A stretch of 64,000 bases of DNA from Macquaria australasica. Lineage: Eukaryota > Chordata > Actinopteri > Centrarchiformes > Percichthyidae. Shown one piece after another: positions 26,831 through 39,544 of this stretch. A program made the translations under genes and the position numbers. The DNA lies in contig SEMN01000150.1 of NCBI GenBank assembly GCA_005408345.1, positions 806,001 to 870,000 of the forward strand, written 5' to 3'. The stretch's first letter is position 1. Every line of letters begins with the position of its first letter. Below the pieces are notes generated by a model. It made no database searches, had not been told where the DNA came from, and saw nothing but the letters and a program-made list of their open reading frames with translations.

Positions 26831-28589
26831 GAAAGTCACACCCACTTTTGAGTGATCAAATCCACTTATTCAGAAATATGTCACATGACTAATGCGCTAA
26901 CTGCCATTTTACTGGGACATTAACACCCTGGCTATAATTCTTATCTCCCATCATGCTCTTCATATTGTATGGAGTTTTATGACACTCAATGAAGGCAATT
27001 TCTTTTCTGTTTTAATATGAACTGCTTTATTGTGTGTATAGTGATCTCTGATTTGCATATTGTCACAAGACAACAAATATTACATTTTAATAAAGCTAAT
27101 TTTAAAAAAAACTGAAATCAATGATACACCATATGGATTCACTACCTTATGAAGAGCTTCACAGAGTTTATTATACACATTTGAGATGAAACAGTGTGTA
27201 GTACCAATGTGCAAAGAGTCTGAGCCTTTTTACACACGCACACACAACAACAACAACAACAACAAGGAGATGTGTGTCATGTCACAGCCGTGAACTGGCA
27301 AAAAGCCGAACAAAATATATGTAGTAAAAGAAGGAAACACCTCTTCCTCAGTACCACAAAAGAAGATATTACTATTACTATATGGTGCCACTTTATCACA
27401 TCCCTATCACCAGACAAGAACATCGATATTCTTCAAACCCCCAGTTTATATCCAATGCCAACATTTTTACAATTGTCACTTTCTTCAACCACCCAGATCT
27501 CTACTCCCTTACTTTCCACCTCACTACATGAAGGACATGCTACTTCCTGCATTAACATTGAACATCACATGCAATGTAAATCGTGAGGTGCAGCATGATC
27601 CTAGGAATACTGGACTAGAGATATTGCAAGAGAGTGAATGGGAATAAATTGCGATACTTATCTGTCCCAGGTAGCTGATTTCATTCATTCTGCCTCCCTT
27701 TCTCTCTCACACATTTATGAACATACCTGTGAACACACTCTCTCTATCTCTTTACCAGTGAATCAAAAGTGGTAGGGAATGCTGGGACGTTTGTCATTAT
27801 GAAACATTTTACATTTATAATTTTCAGCTTAAATTTTTCACAAGCCATATGGAGCCGTGTTGTAGACCAAGCATGGAGTGCAACTTTACTGTGGAGCTGC
27901 CTCTAAGGAGGGCAGACAACCTGTCTCCGCACATCACATTAGAGAGCCTCTTTGAGTGTGCATGCATGTAAGTGTGTGTGCATGTGTTTGTGTGTGTCTT
28001 TCCATGTGCATTCACTGCAGGCCTGTCCCCCTGAGCTTGTGTGAGAGTGGTTTAGCACATGCATCTTAGCATCCCTATACTTCTTTGTGCTTACATCTCC
28101 CCTTCTTGGTAGACAGAAGTCCTTTCAGAGTAAGTTAAATTCTTACTAGGCTCTAATCAGTGGCGATGTATGGCGATTGCAGCCTATAAACTAAGAATCA
28201 ATGACTCGACAGTGTGTGGTGAAGTGATCAGCATAATCGCTGTTCCGCTTTACTTCAAAATCCAAGCCAAGCTGTTTCTCCAAGACTATTGGCAAAGCCA
28301 CTGAGGCATTCAACAAAGGCCTAGACTTTGTCTACGATTAAGATCTCTTCATGAAGGAGATCTGTAGTCCACTAAGAGTGTTGGAGCTCTGTGGTCTGGT
28401 TATAAAGCCTGTAATTTTAACACAGTTCTGTAGTGATGTGTATAATAAAGCACATGAATAAGAGAAAAAGACAGGAGGATGGATGGTTTAACAGATGGAG
28501 AGGCACCCATGGCAAAGCAGAGGCATCTTTTTCTGTTCTGGCCTGAGAGATAAAAATCTGGAGAATAAAAGGTGAGCAGAAGCTAGGCA

Positions 28590-28642
28590 GGCACACACAC
28601 ACATTCACACACACACACACACACAACACACACACACACTCA
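28590..28642. repeat. (CA)n cluster, imperfect
   Basis: Several short CA runs broken by TT and AA. Further CA runs lie at about 28741-28770. Confidence 0.9.
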
Positions 28643-28769
28643 TGCTGAGACTTCTTTTGCCACCTCTCAGCCCCCTCGACTTTCCTCCTGAGGTCGCCAC
28701 AGCTGTCTTGTCAGCACATACCTCTTGAACTGGTGGCAAAAACACACACACACTCACACACATACACAC

Positions 28770-28915
28770 ATTAGGGCTGGGCGATATGGCCAAAAATATA
28801 ATAATTTTTTTCAAGCTTCAGGGTGATTCACAATTTTAATTATTTTTTCCCCTGCAAAAATGCAGGAAAACTAAAATATAATTGAAACATCTTCTTTTTT
28901 TTCTTCTTTTTTTTT
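28770..28915 (+). repeat. Partial interspersed repeat beginning gggctgggcgatatggcc
   Basis: The opening motif is a hallmark of a dispersed teleost element. The remainder is T-rich and degraded. Confidence 0.5.
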
Positions 28916-30949
28916 TAGGACTTCATGCACAAGACAGTCGAGAAAGAGTAATAAAAGACCTGCGCCACCTGCAAGACCATTATGCATATTAAAAAAATAC
29001 AGGCTATCCCATACAGCCTTGGACTGTCAGTACCAGATGCTTCAACTAAGATGAGCATGGACATTCACTGTAATTATCAGTTTCTGCACAGACGGAGCAT
29101 AAAAGTCCACACACAAAGTCATTTTCTCCTGCTGTTTGTGTTTTTTGACAAGACATCAGGCTGATATCAGCAGACAGCCTACTGGCTAGAGTTAGCTTAA
29201 GTCGAATCCGCACTCCTCTGTCGATTCCCATGGCTTCACCTCTTGTAACAAAAGATAACACCTGGTCAACAAACACGAACACAGCTCAGATCAGTGTCCT
29301 TTTTCAGTCTATTCCTGTCAGTACCATTCGACGATGGTAAAGAATGATTTCGGTCACTCCCTCAGCCCAATAATTTCACAATCAAATCTTCTTTACATGC
29401 CAGTATATATGTGTGTGTGTGTGCCTGTGGATGTGTGTGTGTAAGAGAAAGAGACAGTGCGTGTGTAATGTATGTGTGAGAGCATCAACCTTCAAGTGAC
29501 CTAAGGGATTGTATTCAGTAATTATCTGATTACTCGTCTGTTTTTCCCCACTCAGACAACCTGCAACTGGATAACGCTGTAACTCCCTGATTACAACTTA
29601 CTCTACAATCAATCACCCATTAACGGGAGCACACAAACGGTACACATGCCCACACACACACACACACATACTGTGTGTCTATGTCAAGCTAAAATACCAA
29701 CATCGCCATTACTGCCACTATATCAAAGGATAGTATAATAAAATAACCATGACAGAATCTTCAACGACACAAAACCACAACTACTAAACTTTTTCTTATC
29801 TTCTGACTTTGCTATTCATCTCTCTCAGTCGGTGTTTTGAGTGTTTTCATTGCTTTGTGCAGACCTCAGCACTTTACTGAAAGCCCGGTGATGCACCACA
29901 ATAAGAGAGCATCTCCGTCCTCTTTCCATGTCTTTTCACCATCCTTCCATTTATGAAAATGTTTGCCCTTGCCTTGTCAAAAATGTCTGGCAGCCAGAGA
30001 AGAGCAGAGTCAATTTTACACACAAACAGAAACAACACACACACAAAGCCATGGTTGTAGGTACTCGCATTCCAGGAAGGAAACACACATACTGTACACA
30101 CACACAAACTCACACAAAGAACCTTGTTGTATCCAAGAGGTGACATTTTCAATTTCTACAGGCCAAAGGACTAGTGCACTATCTGTCTCGGATGCTGCAT
30201 TCTTTTTAAAGAATTAAAGGAAAGACTCAGACTCATCAATCATTTTCCCTTTCAGTCATCCGCTAATGGAACATCTGTACTAGGCGGATGTTGACGCATA
30301 CAATACACTGACTGCAGTAGAAATATCTTTAGCATCAGTGATGGCAGACACACAGTAACAACAATGACAAACAAAGACAACCAGTTCAGATGAAGGGCAG
30401 CTGGTGCGCGCCACTTTATCACGACATGAAAGCCAAAGGCAGAGCTTAACATTTTCAAGCCATCACTGCCAGTTACATGTAGTCAAACCAAAGACAATTT
30501 CCACTATCATCACTTCTTGGTTTTATCATTAGGTGATATTGTCATTGTCAATTACTTATTTTGGTCAGATATGTTTTTTAACATGTTAGTCACATCCTTC
30601 TCTTTATCTGCAGGAGCAGTCTTGAAATAAAATGTGCTTGCTTACTGATCATGTCTGTAACACAGGCATCAACCTTTCAAACTTGCAGATTGACATCTTA
30701 CAACCCCTGGAGCGGTGCCATTTGGGGCCTATGTAGTCAACATTTGGGGTTTTGTTTTTATTAATCAGTAGATAGATGGATTCATTTTATCCACCCCCAT
30801 TGACGTGATATGGATTTTAGTATAATGTAATCACATCACTGGCTTCCTGTCCCACAACAGATTCAATTCAAACTCCTTCCCTTCATTCCTCCTCACCAGC
30901 CTTCTCCTCCATTGTCGGAAATGTGTAAATTCAATTACATGTTATTTTT

Positions 30950-31270
30950 GACATAGTTAAAGGGGGACAGAATATTAGAAACACCTCTGAATATAATGCA
31001 GCCCAGTACAACACCAACACTACTACTCAATGCTAAAACATAGAATTTAACTAACACCTCTATGACAGTGTCAAAAATACTGGACATTACAGGCATCATA
31101 AAAGTAGACTTTATGGCAGAACAAATGTATTGGATTGCATCAGACTGTGCAGGTGTACCTAATAAAGTGGACACTGGGTATCAGTTTCATGAAGGTAGCA
31201 TTTATTCCAGGTTTGTTTTACTGGATAACATTGGATATACCTAGGTGTACCTAATAAACTGGCAACTTGG
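30950..31270 (+). repeat. Repeat fragment ending in duplicated gtgtacctaataaa motif
   Basis: It contains gacagaatattagaaacacc, agcccagtacaacacca, and gtgtacctaataaa twice (31151 and 31245), phrases found in the 3' region of a common fish LINE-like repeat. The second copy of the terminal motif suggests a duplication of the tail. Confidence 0.6.
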
Positions 31271-32064
31271 CGTGTATGTATTTATATACACGTATATACA
31301 CATTATAATGAAATTCATTACAAAACTGCATGGATCATCCATGATCATGATCATGATTTTATTCATCCATGGAATGAATGAAATTGTGGATTTTCACCTC
31401 AGGCACACAAAAAGCTCTTATTCATATACAGGTAGTAGGTGCTCTGTATTAAAGCTTTTTTTCCCCCAGAGGTAGGTAATTTTCAGTGTCACACACAGGG
31501 GATCATTGTGAGCCAGAGAGACGAAGATATCCAACCTTCACATGAGAAATGAACTGGAAAGTAGTAAGAGGCCTCTGGGCTCAATCATGCTAGTGACTTA
31601 GCCACTTGGCCCACATGGGAGAGGTATCACGCAACCAGGGATTTCTAATCCATAAGGTTCACTGCTCACTGTCTGTGCCTACAGGCATTTTGAAGAGCCG
31701 TCCCACTCTGATGGGACTGCAAAGACGTGAAAGCCCCTGAACTGAGAAGACCTTTCTTGTTGGATTACTCGTATTCCCCTTCCTTTTATTAAAGAACTTT
31801 TTGTGTGTTCTTCCTGGCAACCAGCTTCAGCGGTCCCGTATTTCATTGTGCATCCGACCTCTGCATTCCCTCGGGTAGCACATGGCCTATTCACTCCAAC
31901 TTTACAACATGTGAAAAGAAATTGGCTGCAGAGGCTGGTGGTAATTCATGATAGATCCAATACCGTAAATGCTGTACACACACACTGACCAAGTGACAGG
32001 AATTTGTACTGTAAAGACACACACATACACACATGAATGGACATAATCACATAAATCTACCTAC

Positions 32065-32165
32065 CTGTGTGGCTCCTGTGTGCATGTGTGAGGGAGGCCA
32101 GACAGAGGGACAGCAGTAGACTCCACACACCTACTCCGCAAATGCAAGGACCCCGTTCCCGCATT
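32065..32165 (-). CDS. tafa3: TAFA-family gene, first coding exon (start codon and signal peptide)
   Basis: This is the first coding exon of a secreted chemokine-like TAFA (FAM19A) protein. On the minus strand a pyrimidine-rich tract ends in cttcctggcag, one untranslated A follows, and ATG lies at 32164-32162. The exon encodes 33 residues plus one base and ends ACACAG|GTAGGT, a good donor. The peptide begins MRERGPC and has a hydrophobic core (VWSLLLSLCLASL, about residues 13-25) followed by THA|H, a plausible signal-peptidase site after residue 28. The last base G joins the TG that opens the exon at 4605 to make GTG (Val), so the frame is kept across the intron. The 5'-UTR must continue in an upstream exon that I could not place. 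Frame, splice sites and signal peptide are seen directly; membership of the gene is inferred from the matching phase. TAFA3 is favoured by weak resemblance of the leader to that paralogue. Confidence 0.82.
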
Positions 32166-32297
32166 CTGCCAGGAAGAAACAAGAACACACATACTCCATT
32201 AGAGAATACACGTAAACAAAAAGATTAGAATATACTGTACATTCATTGCATGACTTTTTTTCAACTGTTGGTGGTATGTCAGTGCAGATATATTCCC

Positions 32298-32875
32298 CCT
32301 ATCGGTCCACCACTTTGTTCCACACTGCAATATCTCGACAACTATTGGATGGATTGCCATGAAGGTCAGAGTTTTCACCTATCCAGTGAAATGTCTTGAC
32401 ATCTACTCATGGATTGGGACAAAATTTGGCACAGACATTCACGGTTCCTAGATGATGAATTCTAATAACTTTAGTGATCCACTGAGGTTGACATTTGTGG
32501 CGAGTGAAATATCTCAACAACTATTGGATGGATTGCCATTAAATTTTGTGTTTTTCGTGTTCCCTTCAGATTGAATTGTAGTAATTTTGGTGATCCCCTG
32601 ACTTTTCATCAAGCGCCATCATCAGGTCAAAATTTAAAATTTGCCAATTCTTTGATTTATGACTACATACCTGCTGAACTAAGGCCATTCCCATGAGCCT
32701 CAGCTGTACTTTGTATTTTGTGCTAAATAGCAAATGTAAGCATGGTAACACGCAAGGTGGTTAACATGGTAAACATTATACCTGCTTAACATCAGCATGT
32801 TAGCATTGTCATTGTCAGCATGTTAGCATTTAGCTAACACAACCTCACAGCGACTAGAATGGCTGTAGACTCTTT
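32298..32875 (+). repeat. High-copy teleost interspersed repeat (long copy)
   Basis: It is the same family as 25.1 kb: aactattggatggattgcc (twice), ttggtgatcccctgactttt, cctcagctgtactttgtatt, taaacattatacctgct, then gcatgttagcat repeats and aatggctgtagactct at the end. It begins about 130 bp upstream of the TAFA ATG exon (higher coordinates). Confidence 0.8.
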
Positions 32876-34629
32876 TTCTTTTTTTTTTAAAGTACACATG
32901 CATAAGTCTGAGACAACTTTCCAAGATAACTGTAAAACATATAGACACAACCGACATTCACACACGCCCCTTTGCCTTGCCAAAGAAAACAATATGCACA
33001 CAGGGAAAATTATTGTTTACTGCAAACACATTCAAACAGAGGGGGAGATGGTGAGTAACAGAGACAGAGGGGGGGAGAGACGTGGAGATGGAAACAAAGG
33101 GATAAAAGGATGAAGGGCAGAAGATCATTATTTGTAGATTTGGAAACTCTGCTTCATTCTCTATCTTGGCAGCCAACAGGAAAACAGCGTCAAAAACAGA
33201 GATGAGCCAAGGTCTGTTAATACAGTCTACATTGCCGTTGTCCAGTGATTAACTGCTGTGTATGTGTTTGTAAATTTGAATGGTTGCAAATAGATGGCAT
33301 CTGTTGAGTGAAGAGTACTGTAATCCAAACCAAAGCAGTCCAAATCTCTTACAGCCTATTCACGTCTGACAAATGTCTGTTGACAACATGCACACACAAA
33401 CAATGCAATGAACCATCTAATAAAAATAATAATGAAAACTTTCTAATGAAAAAACAACACAAGTAAAAACAGACTAATAGGAAACAAACACAACCAAGAA
33501 TTATGTTTTTTTTATTAGTCAGCGATATAGTTTTAATAATGGATTTTATTTTTTATTATATTATTCTGGGTAGGATGCAAACAGTGATTGGTAAACACTC
33601 AAAAACACACAAAATCTCTTGTTGTGTATCTCTCTCTTTGTCCAAATGCTGGCAGGTGTTTATATTGAAGTGGTGAGCAGGGATGCATATGATTAAAGCA
33701 CTTTATATTCTGAGCACTGAGTAGGACGGAAACTTCAACAGCAGACAAACAATCTCTCTTTCTCCACCAGGGAAACTGTGTTTTGTACATAAGCTTGTAG
33801 ACATGTGTGTCAGTGTGTGAATAAATAACTGCAGGAGACTAAGATGCAACATGAAGAGAAACTTAACAACCCATTTTAGCTTGAACACGGCATGTTGACA
33901 TAAAATTAAACAGAAGTGGATGTATCTGAGTGGTTAGGAGGATGTAGATTTGCCCCAAACACTTCAACTCCCTAAACTACTACTACTACTACTCTCATTT
34001 GCACACTCTTGATCTCTTTGCAACTCCAAACTCTCCACATCTCCAAGAGTTGATTTTTGTATTCATATTTTTTTGATAGGGGAGCTGTTGCCCAGATTGG
34101 AGTGAACATGATGTTGCCTTCGGAGCGTGTTTTTTTGGTCTAAAGTGCAGCATTACTCCTTTTTTTTCCCTGGAAAAAGCCATATAACTGTCATTGCAAT
34201 GAACACTATAGACTGGGACCACAATATACTGATAGTAAAACTTTTACTGATAGTAAAATATAAAAATATATAAATATATATATTTATTATATAAATATAA
34301 TAAATATAATTTACTAACTGAAAATGTGAATTTAGTCATTTTGTAAATACTTTTCATGGTGGTTGATTTCCTTATCTAGTAAACCAGCAAATGTGAGGCG
34401 AAGAAAAAATAAAAGGATTCTTGTGAAATACTTTTGAGCAGATATGTGATGATGAAAGTAAAACAAATCAAACTTTCAAGGTTTGTGTGAGAGTCAGTGC
34501 AGACTAGCTCAGTGCAGATGAGATTATACACACACCTGGTTGAGGCTCAGTATGTGCTGATGTGTTTATTTGTGCACATGTATTTGCGCATATATCTGCG
34601 TGCATGTGTGTGAGCACTTTGCTATGAGG

Positions 34630-34631
<2 letters not shown>

Positions 34632-34663
<32 letters not shown>
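34632..34663. repeat. (GT)n microsatellite, 32 bp
   Basis: A pure GT array. Confidence 0.97.
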
Positions 34664-34665
<2 letters not shown>

Positions 34666-35195
34666 AGCCCTGGCTTGAGTTCTGAGCTCGGTGTGTGAGT
34701 CATCTGGCTATGCAGCCAGGCATTTCTAGAGCTGGGAGAAGCTGCAAAGCCACACAGGCTGAGCGAAGGTTTTCTCTGGTTAGAGGGCATCACGCGCACA
34801 CACACACAGAATCATACACATATACGCTTTATTGTCGCTTTTCGTCTTTCCTCCCATTCATCTCTTCTGGTCTCCTTTAGTCTTCCTATATCCCATCCTC
34901 CCTCCCTCCCTCCTCCTCTTACCCCCTTCCTCCTGTCCACACCTATGCTCTGCCAGTAGTAAATAATTAGGAAACAAAGCAGAGACGCTGCCTGCTTCCT
35001 CTCAAGCTCATTTAGACACACAGCAGTGTTTGTGATGATGCAGTGCCACTTCATTTTGGCTGGCTGTTTGGTCTGTCTGCCGCTGCTGTCTGGGTGTGCG
35101 TTGTAGAAATGGATTCAGAAAGGAGCAGCAAAAGAGAGAGAGAGAACGAGAGAGAGGAGAAGGAGGAAGCTGTGTATCTCTGTATGTGTGTGTGT

Positions 35196-35248
35196 GTCTC
35201 TGTCTGTCTGTCTGTCTGTCTGTCTGGCTGGCTGTCTGGCTGGCTGCT
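35196..35248. repeat. (CTGT)n/(CTGG)n tetranucleotide array
   Basis: Tandem tgtc units pass into ggct units; the array is compound and imperfect. Confidence 0.92.
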
Positions 35249-36204
35249 CAGGAGTTCTGATCAATAGCATCTAAACAGCTTGACTCTCCATCAGTATCAA
35301 ACTCAGCAGCCGATGGTGACTCACACACAAATAACTCACAAACAACAGCCACTTTTTTGCATTGATAAACCGAAAGACTGCACTGCTGTGAGTTAAGGAG
35401 TTTGTGAATTTAGAAAACTGATTGTATGCTAGCTAACTGCTTGTAAACAACTGTGTTTACACTTGTTTACATCTGTTTGCATATTGTTCCCATGCATATG
35501 TGTTGGGAAAATGTTTCCGGAAGCCCCTTAAGGTACTGTAGATGTCAGGTAGAAATTAAACTCCTAAACCTAAACTCCTCTGATCATATCCGCAGGTGAG
35601 GATAGTGGTAAGAAAGCAGCATTGGGTCCTCTAACCCTGGCTGATGTAGCTTTCATTAACCGAACACAGAGAAGCAAAAGAGAAAGGAAGAGCGAGAGGA
35701 GAACGAGTGGTGGTCTCCGATGAGTTCTGCAGTCTGTTCCATTCCTTTAATTAGTCCCATTGGAATGCCCTCCCGCTCCACGCGGCTGATCAGCTTCCCC
35801 TCTATATCTCCAGTCTGTATTTCTGTGCGTGTGCGCGTGTTTGTATGCATTTCAGCTAAAGCCGGACAGACATCTCACGGGCATATGAGCTCTGGTTGAG
35901 CTCCCTACGGTCGAGGAGAAAAATGTAGTGGAAATGCATTAATATTCAAGGAGTTTCCATTCCCTGAGATATCCGCCATTTGGAAAATGGGATGCTTGTA
36001 CTCTCTACATCAGTTACTGCAGCAATTAACGTGAAGTTATTTTGCTATCAGAATATATATAGTGTCACTACATTATTTCCTGTCCAGAAAAACTAAATTG
36101 GTGGTTTTTGATATTGAGAAATGGTTTAAATCTGTGTCAGTTAAATAATTTGTGTATGAGAGTAAATTGTTTTGAGGCAGCAGGTTGCACCACTACAGCA
36201 GAAA

Positions 36205-36560
36205 CCACTTTTAGACACCTCATCAGTTTGGTTCAGTTAAAACAAACTTTGGTGCATTTGACCATTTAGTGCGGTTTGTTTGGGCTGGTGTGAAAGCTGT
36301 CAGTCAAACTCTGGTGCGGACCAAACAACCGGACCAAAACTACTTGAAAAGCGGACTCAGGGTGCTGTTCATTTGTGGTCTGAAAGCAAACGCACCAACT
36401 ACAGTGTTGTTTGAAGGTAGATATGTGATTTTAGCATGACTTCAAGAGCTAAACTGCAGTTAAATCCATCTACTTATTGTGATCTGTAAACATATATATA
36501 AGTATCTCCTACTCCATGTACTTTGGCACTTGGAGTCCATTAAAAAGTGCATGACGTAGT
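36205..36560. repeat. Interspersed repeat with gtgcgg...accaaac motifs
   Basis: Phrases such as aaactttggtgcatttg, tttgggctggtgtgaaagc, ctggtgcggaccaaac and gcaaacgcaccaac match a common teleost non-autonomous element. Its partner end may be the ccagaccaaatgtacc near 37550. Confidence 0.55.
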
Positions 36561-36934
36561 GATCGCACAGTAATATTCCCCTGTTATATTAGTTAGTTTA
36601 GTTAGTTAGTTTTGTTATCCTTCCTTTCGGAAATTTCTTTTGTGCCAGTGGCAATTACCAGACAAATGTAACAACAACAAAAGAAATTACAAACATAAAG
36701 TAGTGCTCCATAGTGTCACAGTATAGTGCCCCCACATTGCTGTACAAGATGCCTCTTTTTCATCGTGTCTCTACCTGTTTGTCATTATTCATACCATGCG
36801 GCCGATTTGCAGTCTGATAATGCTAATACACATAATCAGTTATTTCTTTGTGAACTCTTTGTGACTAGAGAACGTTAATGTACACAATAGAAGCATTAAA
36901 GTGCAGTGTGATTTGCCGTCAGTCACCGCGAGAG

Positions 36935-37530
36935 GGATCTCTCCTCTGTTGCTCTTCCTCAGGTTTCTTGCATTTTTTTCTCCTGTTAAAGGGTTCTTCA
37001 AGGGTTCATCAAGGGTCTAAGGCAGGGGTTCTCAAACTTATTACTCAAAGGTCCGCATCTGCTTTTTATTCAAGGTCATAGATCCGGAACACAAATTCTC
37101 CAGTGTAACGTTACTGCGTGAACTCGGCAGCAACAACACACGGTGCTCTTTCCTGCAGTTGATGTTGCCATGACAACGATGTCAATGATAGGGAGAATTC
37201 AGCCACATTAAAACCACATTCATCTGGAGGATCGCTGTGAATGATCTCCAGCTACACTGTATATTCAACGTCACTAACAATTTATTGATCAATATTGTAT
37301 GTATGTATTTCAAAATAGAAAATGTTACACTTCATAAGGTATTGTATTCATAACACGAGGTATGGGCTGGGTGACTTGCCGTTCGGTCCGGATGCTGACT
37401 GAGGTCCGGACTTTGAGAAGTCCTGGTCTAAGGATAGAGGGTGTCGTATGCTGTACAGATTGTAAAACTCCTTGAGGGAAATTTGTGATTTGGATACTGG
37501 GCTTTATAGAATTGACTTGACTTGACAACA
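36935..37530 (+). repeat. Retroelement 3' region, interrupted by a hAT-like insertion
   Basis: The left part (aggtttcttgcat, tcctgttaaagggttctt) and right part (gtacagattgtaaaactcc, ttgagggaaatttgtga, ending ttgacttgacttgac) together form one recognisable fish retroelement tail, split by the element at 37023-37425. The right part matches the tail at 23080-23178. Confidence 0.7.
37023..37425. mobile_element. Non-autonomous hAT-like element with perfect 8-bp target duplication
   Basis: The element is 403 bp long. Its left terminus is caggggttctcaaactt and its right terminus, reverse complemented, is caggacttctcaaagtc. An exact 8-bp duplication, gtctaagg, flanks it at 37015-37022 and 37426-37433. 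Terminal CAGNG-like bases plus an 8-bp duplication are the hAT pattern. No transposase frame is present. It lies inside a retroelement tail, so it is the younger of the two. Confidence 0.88.
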
Positions 37531-38289
37531 ATGTATTATTTTCTCCTTGGTCCAGACCAAATGTACCAAACAATTAAATGTAAAAAAAAGACTTCTACAC
37601 CAATTAGTGGTGAAATCAGTGATCCCTAAAAGCTGTTACCTTGTTTGTGTATATTTTTCTGTCTTTGACGTGTGCCCGCTCCCTCCCTCACATAAAGTTA
37701 ACTAGCATTTGTGTGACTATGAATTTGGAACAATATATATGGATCTTATTTATCCTGAGAATTTCGCAGAGAGATGACCTTTTCAGTCTCCTGTGGAGTG
37801 ATACCATGGCTAAGGTCACCAGGATAGTCACAGTAGCCTGCTGTGCTATTCAAAGTCACAGTATCAAAAGAAAATGGAAGATATGGTCTGATATTGACAA
37901 GAAGCAGCAAAGAGGAATGGAAAGGACACAGAGATGATAGAAAGGAAAGATGAAAGGTAAGGAGACGAGTGCACAGAGGGGAAGTGAAGAACAAAAGAGA
38001 ATGGTACAAAGATGAAGGAGAGGGCAGGAAACGAAGGTTCCCAATAAGGCCAGGAAGGGATTATTTAGACGACATGTCAGTTGGTATCATGAGTCCAGGA
38101 ATTATTTGGCTGGCACATTGGTTGGTGATTGTATTAAATATTTTGAAATTAGTTTTTGGAGTAACACAAAGCATTACTTTTTTAAATGTATGTAAAATTA
38201 GTTACTCTCCCAAACTTACAGTTTGTTACTATTTCCTCATCAATCAATGGATTATGTTATGTGGATGTACTAGAGCTTGAGAAAACCCT

Positions 38290-38860
38290 TCCAGCTTGAT
38301 TTAATTAGTATTAGCGTGTTAGCATGCTAATTAAATTAGCTAACACGCTAAACTAAGATGGTAAACATGGTAAACATTATACCTGCTAAATGTCAGCATT
38401 GTCATTGTGAGCATGTTAGCATTCTGACGTTAGCATTTAGCTCAAAGCACCACTGCGTCTATGGGTCGGGTTATCTTCGAACAGAACTAGTTCGTACGTG
38501 TTGTCTGACCACGTCAGGAGTCAGAAGTGTTTATAGCTGTTACGAAGAGCCACACTGGAAGGAAAAACTGGCCTTCGTAGAGAAGGGGGAGACACGATAT
38601 TAAATATGGGGATAACGATGCACATTTTCAGACAGTCTCTCCTGGAAAGCACTAACTCGGTTGGTCACATGAAAGGTGACAGAAATAGTTGTGTCAAGAA
38701 TGAAAAAAGAGAGCTAGAGAGAGAAGTTCGAAAAGGTGTGTGTGGGGGGAACTGGTTCCGACGCTATTCGACCATCCGACAAACACTTCTGAAGAAGCAT
38801 ACTGGCAGCCTCACAGAGCTGCTAGCATGGCTGTAGACTCTCAGTCTTGTTAAAATGTTG
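38290..38860 (+). repeat. High-copy teleost interspersed repeat, interrupted copy
   Basis: The left part (ctaaactaagatggtaaac, taaacattatacctgct, gttagcatttagctcaaagc) and right part (cagcctcacagagctgct, agcatggctgtagactct) are contiguous in other copies of this family. Here about 340 bp of unrelated sequence separates them. Confidence 0.75.
38462..38800. mobile_element. Insertion of unknown type within an older repeat
   Basis: This block splits the surrounding repeat. Its right end, reverse complemented, reads ttcagaagtgtttgtcgg and then atggtcgaatagcgtcgg, matching the MITE-like element at 4158. An inverted tcagaagtgttt also occurs at 38529. Exact ends and a target duplication are not clear. 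Confidence 0.5.
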
Positions 38861-39506
38861 ATGTATCTATTTCTAAACTTGTAAATGTTTTTTTTTTTTA
38901 GGTTAAATTTGTCCTTCCATACCCACTTATCCTTTGCAAGGTCGTAGGTGACTGGAGCTTATACCAGCTCACACTGGGCAAGACAAACTCTTGCAGACAC
39001 ATGTATATAACTAGTTGTGCCAAACAGCAAAAGGTTTTTAAGGTCAAAACCTTGGGTAAGTTGAATAAGAAGACACTATATAAGACATGAAAGATTGCAG
39101 GTGTGTGTGTCTGTCTGTCACCTGTGCTACATGTGTAGTGGTTAAGTTAGCACACAGCAGAAGATGAAAGTGAAGGGATGAAATACAATAGTATGATGAT
39201 TTGTCAGAGGAAATCTGTGTTTTCTGTGACTTAATGGAAGGGTTTGCTTTGTTAGCAGAGTTAGGACTGTGGCTCTCCAAACCTAATTGCGACCTCGGGA
39301 AATTTCAGCTTGATTAGGCCTCCCTGATCCTGCCAGGAGCGTGTGTGTGAGTATGTGTGTGTGTGTGTGTGTATAGATGAGTGTATGTTTCATTAATAAA
39401 ATCCAAAGTTTGGCCTTTGTGGATAAATTCACTCCATGCGACCTGTGGAGAAAGCCAGCGGCTCCAAATTAAGCCTCCAATTTAACAAGCATTGTGGAAA
39501 CGCAAC

Positions 39507-39508
<2 letters not shown>

Positions 39509-39543
<35 letters not shown>
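39509..39543. repeat. (GT)n microsatellite, 35 bp
   Basis: A pure GT array. A shorter imperfect GT run lies at 39341-39372. Confidence 0.97.
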
Positions 39544-39544
<1 letters not shown>

